Of a stretch of DNA of 37,354 nucleotides, positions 6,933-18,900 are shown in pieces (positions within the stretch are counted from its first letter, which is position 1; every line of letters starts with the position of its first letter). The stretch covers positions 1-37,354 of the forward strand of contig JAJZCM010000015.1 in the NCBI GenBank assembly GCA_021846045.1, given 5' to 3'. This DNA is from a bacterium (GTDB taxonomy: Bacteria > Elusimicrobiota > Elusimicrobia > UBA1565 > UBA9628). The notes under the pieces were generated by a model. It was not told the DNA's origin. It saw only the letters and a list, made by a program, of their open reading frames with translations, and ran no database searches. The position numbers and the translations under genes were made by a program.

Positions 6933-9900
6933 TTATAGAACATTCTTTCTTCGCTTTTTCTTCTTAAAAATCGCGGCAAAAATCCCCGCCGCGGTTCCGA
7001 AGAAAAGCGCTATTTTGGCGGCATAGGATAAAATCCTACCTTTAAGCGACAGCGCCGCATGAGGCGTAAAGGAAACCATAAGGGCGGGCTCTAATTCTTC
7101 CAAGCGGCGAATATAACGTTTCCACCAAGAAACTTGGCGAGTCAAAACCTGTTCGCGCGCCCGATCGGCCTTAAGGCGAGATTCAATTTCTTGCTGAGAA
7201 AGGACCCTGATCTCCCGCCCATAGACGTCTTCATGGAGCCGATCCGCCGCGACTTTGGAGCCGGAATCCAACGCCTCGTTTTCCTTTCTCATCCGTTCGA
7301 TCTCGATCTTTCTTTTTTTCAGGCTCGCCAAATCGCTTTTCCTTGCCGGGAGGTCCTTTTCTATTTGGTCGACATATCCGCGAGCTTCCTTGGAATCAGA
7401 TTGATATTCCTTGGCGCCGGCATCTATTTGAACCGTTTTCTGGGTGCGGTTGACCCAAATATCCTCGGGCTTGCCCGAAAAGACGGTCTTCCCCGAACCG
7501 TCCGCATTAGGAGACAAGCCCAGCTCCTTGTCGCTTAAAGCCTTGGCTAACGCTTTTTCCCCAACCGCTCCATTCTTTTGAGATTCCTCGTAAGGTTTAT
7601 CCCGTCCCTGCATTTCATTGATGACAACCTCGGACACCCCGCCGCGGAAATGGGCCAAGGTTCTTAATCTCGCGGCATTAATGTCTTCCTGATAGTAGCG
7701 AAGTAGACGCTCCAAAAATTGAGCTCCAAAATGAATATCCTTGTCTTTATACCGCCCGCTTAAAGACGCTTCGCTGTCTCCAGGCATGAGCGTCGATTGT
7801 CCCACGCGCAAATCGGGCGGAAATTGGCTTAAGTCATAATAGGGAGTGACCGGGTCCGGAAGGAAATTAAGAACATCGAGAGCCCCGGCGACATTGCGGA
7901 AAAAACCATGATGTTCCGTCGCCCCGCCTTCGGTCTTATACATAGCGACGCGCCCAAGATAATGACTAAATCTAGGATCTCGCCCCGCCCATTCCGCGGG
8001 GAAACCCACGATTTCGCGCGGAACCTCCATCATCAAGCTTCCCCAACGCCACGGCATCACGCCCCAGTATTTTTTGAAGGGAAGATGGAAGGATACGTTT
8101 TTGGCGCTCTTTTCCAAGTATCTCTGATTTAAAAGGACGGGATAGTTTTTTCCGTCGATCAAGGCCTCGTAATGGCTGACGCGCAAGGCCGGGTTGATCT
8201 GGTTCTTGGATTCAAACACGTTTTTCTCGCCCTTAATCGTCTTTGATTTCAATGTCCAGGACTTCGCCGCTTTTTCCATTTCCGAGGCGCTGTCATAGTG
8301 ATCGACCAAGCGCCCTTCAGAATCCATGATGGCGGCATAAATCGGCCCGCGCACGTACACGGCGGCTTTCCGTGACGACAAGCGGTCATCGAGAACGGAG
8401 CGTCCGTAAACCGGGGAAGCCTGGGCGTGGAGAAGCGTTTTATCCGAAGCAAAGCCCAGAATCAAATCGCGACTGCGGTAGAGGCTCCACGTCTTCGAAT
8501 GCCGTTTAATTTTGAACGCATCCTCCACCTGTTTTTTGGCGTCCGTAAACACCGCGGATTGAAGTTTCAAATCATCGCGAGCCGTATTCAATTTCTTGGA
8601 AAGCGAGTTGACATATTTTTGCTCGCCCTTATATTTTCCATTCGAGGCCAATTCTTTTTTAATCTGCTCATCCAGCCGCTGAGCGTAATCTTTATCTGAT
8701 TCCTTGTCTTTTTTAGGATACTGATCATGAGTATCCGCTTTGATTTTTTCCGACATCTCATTAGAAACTCGAACGCCGTCCAGCATCGCTTTCTCGGCTT
8801 CTTTTTCTTTTTTCTCGGACTCCCCTTGAGCTTGTTGGGCTTTAATTAATTTCAGTTGCGCGACCTTAAGCCCCGCATCCGCGTCCGACAGGGCCTTTTT
8901 AGCCGCGTCAAAATCATCCCGGTTTAAATAAATTTCCGCAACTTCTCCTCTCTCATTTCTCATAAAACCGTATCCGGCCAATTTCAGCTCCACGTATCCG
9001 GCCCGAAGTTCCGCCCGACGCCGAGAATCGAAGAAATCCGCCAAATTCGCGGCTCCTTTTTTAGAGAGATAAATCCGGCTGAAATCTCCCTTCATGGAAG
9101 AAGCCTTGAGAGATTCGAGGGTCTCGAATTTATCCGAGGGGAAAGCCGCTTTCCCCGTATAGACATAGACTTCGTATCGGTCCGGAGACCTGGCCCAAGC
9201 CGCCAAGGCCGGCAGTCGGTAATGCAAGCGCCCTGCATCTTTCGGATCGGGAGCCTCAAAGAAAAGGACTTTCCCTTGGCTTAAAAGACCGTGGGAACCG
9301 AAAAGTTCTTGGACGGAATAGCCGTTTTTGCCGTCGTCTGCGACGAAATCATGCCGGCCAAGGCGTTCCGCCAAATCAATGACGTGAGAATCTCCCTTGA
9401 TGCCGTTTTGCGTTTCAGATTTTTGCCGCTCAAAAGCGTCCGAACCTCCGACAAACTCGACGTTCGGATTCGCTTCGAGGAAATAGCGTCCGTTAATTTT
9501 AACGATTTCGTCTTTGCTTTTGTTTTTAGGATTCATGCGGTCTTTAATCTCATCGAGACTGAGCCAACGCTTGACCGTCCACAAACGGCGGCCGTCCTTA
9601 TCCATCTGGGTCTCGGCGTAAAGGGGATAAAGTTTTGATCCATGGCTGAGCCAAGAGGCCTTCTTGTCTTCCAGTTGCGCGATTTTAAGCGCGACGGCGT
9701 TGATGGACTGTTCCGATCGCCCCTCCCATCTCTCGGCAAAGAGCCGGGATTTTTCAAGCATAATCAAGGCGTCCAAGGCGAGAATCCCTCGCCCGGATTC
9801 CTTAAAATCAATTTGGCGGTTGAGACTCTTTCTGGCGTCATAGAGAGCATCCAGCGTGCGCATGAGCTCCACGTTTCCTTGGACCTCTTTTAGGTCCAAG

Positions 9901-12900
9901 GTTCGGACCAAATCTTCGTCAAAAACTTGCTGAGCCTTGAGATAGTTGTCCAAAAGCCCGTCTTTTAGGATAAATTCGTCGTTTTTCAAGGGCGAGGCGA
10001 AATAAGAATCAATCAATGCGTCTTTGGCCAAAATCAATTCTTGGCGATCCGCTTCAAGGGCTTTAAAGGCGGCTTCCGATCGAGGAGAAACCGAGACCGC
10101 GTTCCAATACGCATCACGAAGGTCCAAGGCGGCTTGGGAATATTCTGTCCGCTTTTGATCGCTTGAACTCAATTCTTCTTCCAAATCCTGGCGCAAAAAC
10201 GCTAATTGCGGGTCCTTTTTTAAGATTTCGGTCTTGAGCGCTTCAAGGCCAAACATCAGGAGATTTCTCTTCCCGCGCGCGTCATTTTTCGCCAAGAGGC
10301 GCAGTCTTTCATCCGACGAGAAATTTTCCGCTGTCGCATCCTTGGAGTCGCGGATCGCGGCGCTGTAAAGGCGAGCCACTGAATCGACGGAATCAATCAT
10401 CTGCCGGGAAATTCCCCATTTTTCAAGATAATGATCTTGGCGGAGGATAAAGTTCGGGTCTTCCATGCGATCCGCCCAATAGCCCAAAAGCCCGCGATCC
10501 GATGGATTTTTGGGCAAACCATGGTTTTCCAAAACGCGCTGGTCCCCCAAGCTCAGATTCTTAAGCAAGGGATTCGGCGCCGAGGAGTTTTCTTTCCGCC
10601 CCAAGGCTTTGAGTTCCGACACCAAGGAAATAAAATTGGATTTCAAATCCGCCGACTGAGTGATCAACTTTTCCCAAGTTTGAACTAAATTTTTCCTTGC
10701 CTCCAAGAAATCTTGCTGAGCCTTGGGCGATTCCGGATTATGATTGGCGGTCCACTCTTTCTGCTTTAAGTCGCTGGCCGCCTCATCCAACAAACGGCTG
10801 TCGGCCTGAACTTCCTTCATTCCACCGGAAACGCGGGCCATTTGAGTATAGAGAACTATTTCAAGTTTTTTAAACTGCCCCTGGGCCTTCAACTGCTCGC
10901 GAATGGAGTTGGATAAAATATCGGTCAACCCGCGTTCAATTTCCTGCGGGTCGGGGGCTTCTAAAAATCCGCCGAAAATAGGGGTTCCGCGGAAAATTCC
11001 AAAGGCGGCAATCGGCGTAATCCCCTGATAACTCATGTGTTCAGCCAGCACATCGGCGCGAATTTGGTTCATGAAAATGTCTTTCTCGTTCTGAGGCCCA
11101 AAAGCCTCTAAACCCAACATTCGAGCAATGCGCGCTTTACCCGCCGGAGAATTAATTTCTTCAACCAGATAAGGTAAATCGCCGGAGGAGTCAGTTCCCT
11201 TAAATTCCGGAACAAGATTCGATAAGAGGCGCAAACGCTCTTCCATCGTCTGCCCCTGAGCCCGCGAGAGCCCCAACAACGCCCAGATCTCTTCCGATTG
11301 AGAGAGCGTTTTTTGGCGAACGGAATTAATCATATCCGCCCAATCAGTTCCGACTTCTTTCCCATGATGCAATTGAATCCAGTTAAGAAAACGGACATTC
11401 TCCGTGAAATCGGCCAACTCCGAATCGGCCAACGCCGCCGAGCGCTCACGGGCAATTTTGTCCAAACGCTCGGCCTTATCCTGGGACAATTTGGCCAAGG
11501 CGATTAAATCCGGAGCCGGGGTGTCCTTGTTTTTGAGGCGCAACTCGATCCAGGGCTCCAAAAATCCGCGATTAATCGGAGTTTCATCCAAGGTCTGCCG
11601 GGCGTAAAAATAGCGCATGAACATTTCCGCCGGAGCCTTATCAAATCCTGGAGCGGGAATCGGGGGCAAGGAATCCAAACGGGGAGTGCGGGTCACCTTT
11701 TCTTCTCCATCGATCAGACGGCGCCGAAGTTCCGCAAAATTGGCGGGCAGGGAAGCGGAATTGTCCTGTACGGAGGAATTTCCCTCAAGACTGAGAAGAG
11801 AGGCTTGAATGGCGGCCTTGTCTCCTTTTAATTTTTCCACCTTGGCGAAATCAAGCGAATCCCCCTTTGCCGACAATCTTTGAATCTCGGAATCGATCAT
11901 TTGAAGGCTGACCTGGCTGCGCGCTTGAAGATTCGCTAAATGAGCATCGAAGGAATCTTTCTGCCTTTCTTCCATTAAAAGTCTCAGGCGCGCGGCCATC
12001 ACCTTATCGGCGCGGCCCGAGTCTTCCGCCGACAAGGCGCTAATTAATCGCCCGATCGTCCGCGCCGCCAGCGAAATCGGATCGGCTGAAACATCCTGAA
12101 CCTTCAGATTTCTATCAACCATCTCTTGATAAGCCCTGGCCACTTGAACGCGAGCCGCGAAAATAGTCTTTTGGGCCGCAACCAGATTCTGATCCTTGAG
12201 AACTCCTTGAAGTTGTTGATAAGCCTTCTCCGGAGAGATGTCGATGGACAGCACGGAATCCGCCGGACGCCCCATCAAGACGTTGAGAGCTGAATGAGCC
12301 TCGTCGTTAGTCAAAACCATCTGAGCGCGCCACAGTTTCGCGTTGAAGATTTCCTTTTGGATTTTGTCGGCTTTTGCGCGGTCGCCTAAAGACCGGGCTT
12401 GGGAGAGCTTTTGCTCAAGGCCGGGAAGAACTTCTTGATCCACCTGGGCGATGACCGACTGAGCGGCTTTGGCTTGAACGATATCTTGATACATTTGAAG
12501 AGCCGTCTCGACCTTGAGTTTCGTCTCCAAAGCCCCGTAATAGGCGGATTTGCCCTTGTCGGCTTTGACTTGCAACTCTTTAAGCTCTCCCGGCTGAAAG
12601 TGCGCTCCCGGAATCGGTAAAATCGGAAATCCGGTAAAGCCAAAAGAAGGCAAGAACCCGGCGCCGGTGGCGGTTAAATCCGCTCCGATCATGAGGTTAA
12701 TCCAGAATTTTTGTGTGATGTGATTGTCGGCTTTCGCCAAAGCCTGGAACTCTTCTTGATGAAGGGCCAAGGCTTCCAAGGACGAATTTTGAAACGCAGT
12801 TTGAACGGCGCCCTTTAAGTCTGAAACGCTGAAAGGCGGCGAATCCGAAACATTTTTTCCGCCGACCGCCTCATCCATCTTGGCCCAGGCGCCGGACGCA

Positions 12901-15900
12901 GCGGCGAGGGACTCTGAATTTACGGTCGCCTGGGCGTTCAAGTCCCACAGGTTAATGGCCTGCCTAAGCTCGTTTCTTGAAATCAAGCCGTTGCGATAGG
13001 CCTTAAAGGCAAACTCTAATTCGTTGCTGGTCCGCGGAAGAGCCGCAGTCATTTCCTCGGCCGTCTGCCCCCAGACAGCGGCTTCTTGGCGCTCATTATT
13101 GGCTAAAAGACGGTATTGAGAATGGATGTCCTCCATTTCCCTGAGATCAGCCTCTTTTTTAAACAAATAGCTCTTATTTTTATCCTTGGACGACGGATCA
13201 TAGAAAGGAAGGCGCAAGGTTCCACCGACGCCGAAAATCTGTCCCGCCATTAAATCCTGGATTTGAGTTCCAATGCCGAAAGTAAATTGATCGACAAATG
13301 AAATCCAGTCCATGATGTTAAAGCGATCTTCTCCGATGCGGTCCTCAAGAGAAGTCTTGTCCAAGGACGCGAGAATTTTCTTCAAACGGTCGGGGGCGGA
13401 CACAAACGAGTGGATTTCCTTGACTAAATTTTGAACGTCCGCAAGATTGAGATCGTCAAACGGCGTTGGGGAATCCGGATTTTTTCCGGCCATGATGTTA
13501 TAGCGCACGCGCGCCTCGCTTAATTTTTCAAGCGCCTCCGCCAGCCGCGCGTTGGCCTTGCCCTTTTCGATGACGGAAGCGGCGTTTTGGCTCAAAAACA
13601 CCGCGCGCTGGGCGGCAAGCCGAGCCTTGACAATTTGAAGAGCGTTTTCCTCCCAATCCTTCGTTAATTGAACCAACCGCGATTGGAGCAAAAGACCGTT
13701 CTTGTAGAGAGAGACGACCTTGCCGTCCAAAAGCTCCTTCTGAGTCTTTGAGAGAGTCACCATGGTCTCGGTGCCGCTCATGAAGCCTCCGGTGGCGGCC
13801 AATTCTGCCGGATTATTTGAAACCGGGCCTGAAACAAAGCCAGCGTCTCCCACCACCTTGACGTTATCTAAAATCGCACCCGCCGCTCTTAAATCCTTGA
13901 TATCGTGGTCCAAGGTTCCAATTTTTTGTTCAATCAGCCTTCTTCCGACGTCCTTGGCGAAGACCGCTTTAAGTTGGTTAATATCTTTTTGGCCTTTTTG
14001 GGGCTTGAGAAAACCCGTCATTCGCTTTTGATAGTCCTTGAGGGCTTTCCCCCCGTTTAAATCATTGGAGGCGCTGTGGGTCACATCATTCCAAAGCTGA
14101 GAAAGACTGGCCGAGGTGTTGACCATCAAAGACAGGCGGTTATTGTAGCCGACAAAGGGAGAACCGTATCCAACTGACACATCAGTTCTCTTGGTCAATT
14201 GCTTGCCAATCTGCGCGTAGTAGGCGTCCGCCGACCCCAACATCTGCCATTGGGCGCTGAAAACAATTCCGTTTTGGGGAAGTTTCACCGACAACTGATC
14301 AATGGCGATATTATACTGTTGCCCCAACTCTCCGGTCGCGGTGTTGGTGATATCAATCAAGGGGTGTTTCGCATCGTCATAAATGGTAAAGCCTTTGAGA
14401 ATGGTCGCCCCCAAGGTCTGCTGGGCAATGTCGTAAGTGCCGGCGTAATTGGCGTAATAAAGGTCCACGGTAAATGGATTTTCGTCATTTTTAGAAACTA
14501 TTCCCGCTTGTTTGAGAAGAGACGCCACGTCGAATTTAGGTCCGACCTTTGTTTCATAAAAGTTTGCGCTCGCCCCATGCGCGGCGATATCGAAGGTTTG
14601 GTTGAGGCTCGGGTCAAGACCGGTGAAGTCGAGATTGGCGGTTTCAAAAAACTGCCGCGGATCTTTTGCGAACAAAGCCTGCTGGTCGGCATCCAAGCTC
14701 ATGACAGGGGTCAATTTAATTGAAGTCTTGGCGTTCGCCCCGTAGTAATAAGGCTGATTGGCAGAATTTTGCGCCGCCGCGTCTCCAAAACCCGTCAAGC
14801 CGACGTAAAGCTTTCCGTTCATCAAAAGCATCGCGTAATCATCAAAGATAAGAAGACGCGACTCATTGGCTTGGGACCCAAACGACATATTCGGAGGAAC
14901 GTCCAAAATATCGTGATGGATGATCGCCTCGAAATAATTAACGTCATTTTTGCGCAAGGTCTCAACTTGAACACCGATACCCTTGTCTCCCCAAGGGGCA
15001 TTGGAAGCTCCGCCGGTTTCCGGTGGAGAATAGGTGTCATACGCCGTCACGCTCAAATTGCTGCCCATCACATGGGCAACATTCCCCAAGGTCACTTGAT
15101 TGGTCGAACTGAGTCCGTAAGGAACGCCAAACCCGGTTTGATAAACCAAATAGAAGCCGTCTTCGGAATCCCCCAGATTCATAATCTGCGCTCCGGGAAT
15201 CAGTTGGGAGATGTTTTGGGGATTGGAGAGAATGCTTTGCGCCAAGGATCCGATATCGGCCGAGGAAGCGTTTTGCCCGCCGGAAAGGCTTGAAAGAATA
15301 TTATGGACAAAATCAGGGAAGCTCGATTTTTTAATCACTAAGGCCGAGGCCCCGGAAGAGGAGTTAAGCCCCATCCCCCATCCCGAGTCGCTTAAGTGAA
15401 GGGAAGCAATCTCTTGCTTAATATGATTGGGCAATCGATCCCATCCGTCATCCTTTAACTTATCAAGCAGATGAGTCAACCGGTCCTGCTTATCCTGAAC
15501 CAAATCCATATCCGCCTTGAGGATTCTGTCGGTTCGAGAAAGCTGGTCCTTTGATTGAGTCCACAGATGGTTGGATTCAAGAACCTTGCGGGTGTCATCC
15601 TGAATCGAGGAAATCGCCTCCGAAGTTCTTCTCAACGCGCTGTCATAAGGGCTGTTGAGTTGCCCCATCCAGGACAAGAGTTGCGATTTCGTGCTATTGA
15701 GGCTGCTCATCGTATTTTGAAGCGCCGTCATCATCGAATTCATCGCCGACAAGTCGCCCTGGTCAACCGTGACCCCCGAGCCGTAAACCTGGTTAGCCAT
15801 GGCCTGATAATAGGTGGAAAGCAAATTGACCGTCCCCAACGACCCGGGATCGTATTGATTGATTTTGAGATTGTAAAAATTGATTCCTTCTTGGAGAACG

Positions 15901-18900
15901 GACTGAAGGGAATTGAGCATCGCGATTTGATTGGCGTAAACTGTCGCGGTCGGAGGGCTGTTGCCGCCTGAATTGACGTAGGCCTGGTCCTGTTTTAATT
16001 GCGCCTGAGCTTTGTTTAAGGCGGCAGTCGCATCATTTAAGAATTTTTCGACCTGGGGAATTTCAGTTGTGAGTTCCTGCTGGGAACTTTGAACCGTCGA
16101 AAAGGAATAGAGAAAGCGCGCGATGGAATAAGAAATGGAAGGAGAATTAGCGCTGCTTCCGGCCGATGGCGCCAAGATTTTTGTCGCGTCCAAGGCTAAG
16201 AGGGCCAATTGTTGCGAATTAGAAACCGTCGGAGAGGGCTGATGCCCGGTTTGAACCGCAAGGCCGCCTCCCCCGCCCACATTGATAGGAGATCCGAAAC
16301 CCGCTTGACCCGCGATATTTTTCAACTCGGAAACCAAACCCATCAAATTCCCATTATTAGTCACGGAGAGAGAATAAATCTGGTTATATCCCGCTTGACT
16401 TGCCGCGACGTTAGTCGGCAGTTGATAGGACGACAGATTGTATTTCCCCCCTGACAGGGTCTGGATTTTCGTCAAAATTTGGTTGAGTTGCGCGTCCTGA
16501 TTGTTGATTTCCTTGACGCGCTGATCCATTTCAGTCGTGTAAAGAGTGGTTTTTTTCGGAAGGCTGTACGGCCCGCCGCCGGGATAATTGCTGTCTTTTA
16601 AATAATCCACGGTCTCGTTTCCGTTAAAATTCGGGTCTTTTCTTTCATTGACCTGGGTTAGATTTGTTGAAACCGTCTGTTGAAGGTTGGTGAAATTGTT
16701 CTGCCAGGACTGCAAACTCGAAGCGGCATTTTTGGAATTGCCGCCCAAAGAAATGAGCCCCCCGGGAATGGTCTTATCATTGAGCTGCTGGGTCTGGGTA
16801 ATGAGAGAATTTTCGGCGCTGAAAAGTTCCTGATAGGTTCCATTCTGGGATACTTGCTGAACGGAAGACTCTTGGTAGGGAATGAGGGTATTTTCCAAGC
16901 CGCCTTGAATGGCGGTCAAGGGAGCGATGACGTCGTTTTGAAGCAAGTTTTCCTTGCGGTTAATGAGCGCCTGCACCGCGTTGGTCGGGGGATTGGAGTT
17001 GGCATTGGGATATTGCGCCACGAAGGTCTGATCAGACTGCACATCATTGAGAATGTTTTGCACCATGTTGACCGCTTGCTTCATGGCCGACTGGGCCTGA
17101 GGGACGGTGTTTTGAAGCGCGCTTTGAATGGTGGTCACAGTCGTCTGGGCTTCGCTTCCCTGAATGACCAGCCAAGCTGCCTGCGGCAAGAGGGAAGCGA
17201 TTTTTACCAAATCGAGGGAAGCCTGGAAAGATTGGGGCGTCCCGTTATTGGGAATCTGGACGTTTTCAATATCTGCGCCGTAATTGGCAATTGTGGTCTG
17301 AAGCTGGGTCATCGAAAGTCCTGAAAGCTGGGGCAAGGCCGTGCCGCCGGCCTGGGTGATCTGAGAGGACAGTTGATCCATTTTAGCGATGATGGGGTTG
17401 AGGGATGTTTTCGCTTGGCTTAAGGTTTGGCCGGCCTGGGCTTCCCACGCCGGCAAAGATTGCGGATGGGATCTCCCAAACTCATCGGTCACGGTAATTT
17501 GATTATTCGGATCCAACATGGCCTCAACCGAGTTAAGATCTTGTTGAAAGGTATGAAGCTGTCCTTGCCAGTAAGTCTTGCGCGCGCTTAAAATCTCGGA
17601 GAAGCTCATTGAATTCGAAATGCCCGGGCCTCCCGGAACGTCCTTGATGATCATCGGCCAGGCTTGAGTGGGCGCTGTCTTAAGCTCGTTCAGTCCATTC
17701 TGGGCCGATTGGAGATTAGTCTGAACCTCGCTGAGGATGATTTTAAATTCTCTCAGGGAAAAAGCCGACGGGTCGTTGGGGTTTCCGTTGGTTCGCCATT
17801 GGGACACCTGCCCCAGCTCTTGCTCGCGAAGTTGGAACTTGCTTTCTAAAGCCTGCGCCTCGGAATCAAAACTCCCGGTTTTGACTCCCTCATGGGATGC
17901 AATCGTCGCCATCACGGAGGGAAGCACGCTTTGAACGGCGGTGAAAACTTGAACTGCGGAAGAAGCCTCGTTAAAGTCGGAAGTTAATTGACTTTGCTGG
18001 GTCTGATCGGCCTGGGTCTGCTGAACCGTCTCCTGTTTCCATTGAGGGAGATTGGACTCCGCCTGTTGAGCCGCCGCTTCGTTTTGCTGGGACAAGGTCT
18101 GGGACTGAGTGATACTTTGGATATTCGTGTTTAAAAGATTCTCCATTCCGCCGATGGCATTTTCCGCCGCATTGATTTCACGAAGCCCCAAGGCAAAATC
18201 CATGACTGCCGAAACCTGGGAAAGGCTCTGGATGAAATTCATCATGTCATTCCCGTTTCGGCGATTATTCAAGGCCTGATCCCGCGCCTTGGACACCACT
18301 TCAAGCGTTTTTCTAGTTGCATCTCTCATCTTCATCTGCGCTGAGGCATTGGCCCTCAAAGCTCTAATTTCCTTAACCAGGCTTTCGATTTCTTTTTGAG
18401 TTTCCGGATTGACCGGCGCGATATCGGCCCGCGAGTTTTTATCATCAATTCCGATTTTTTGGTCCAAACTGCTCAAAACCGATTTCAACATCCCGGGGCG
18501 AATCCCCTTATCCTCGGCGTATCCGATGCGATCTTCCGCTCCCCTAGGCACAAGGGTCTTCAATTTATTTTTTAGCTGATGGAGACGTTCGTCGGAATTG
18601 CGGTCGTGGCGGCTTAAATCGCGGCTTTCCGAAAGCTTTGAGCGAACATAGCGCTCGTTTTGGGCTTGCCTTAATTTAGCTAACTGGGCTTTATAGGCCC
18701 TGAGCTCGCCGGGGGTCAAAGGCCGGTTTTGGGTCTTTAGCGCCGCTTCGTTTTTTTGGACCGAGGCCAAGTCTTTTTGAAGCTTAAGTTCTTGCGCGCG
18801 CGCGGCCTTCATCTCCTCGCTAAAATTCCCCGCCGACTTTTCAAGCTCTTTAAGGCGCGCCGCCCTTTCCTTCGGGGTCTTTTTGTAAAGATCGGGATCG

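Noticed and set aside
14199-14723. 174-aa plus-strand ORF (and others such as 14769..15293, 16680..17324, 7134..7538) inside the giant gene
   Set aside because: Antisense shadows of a long coding frame; no recognisable domain, no spacing or start context, and the minus frame is clearly coding.
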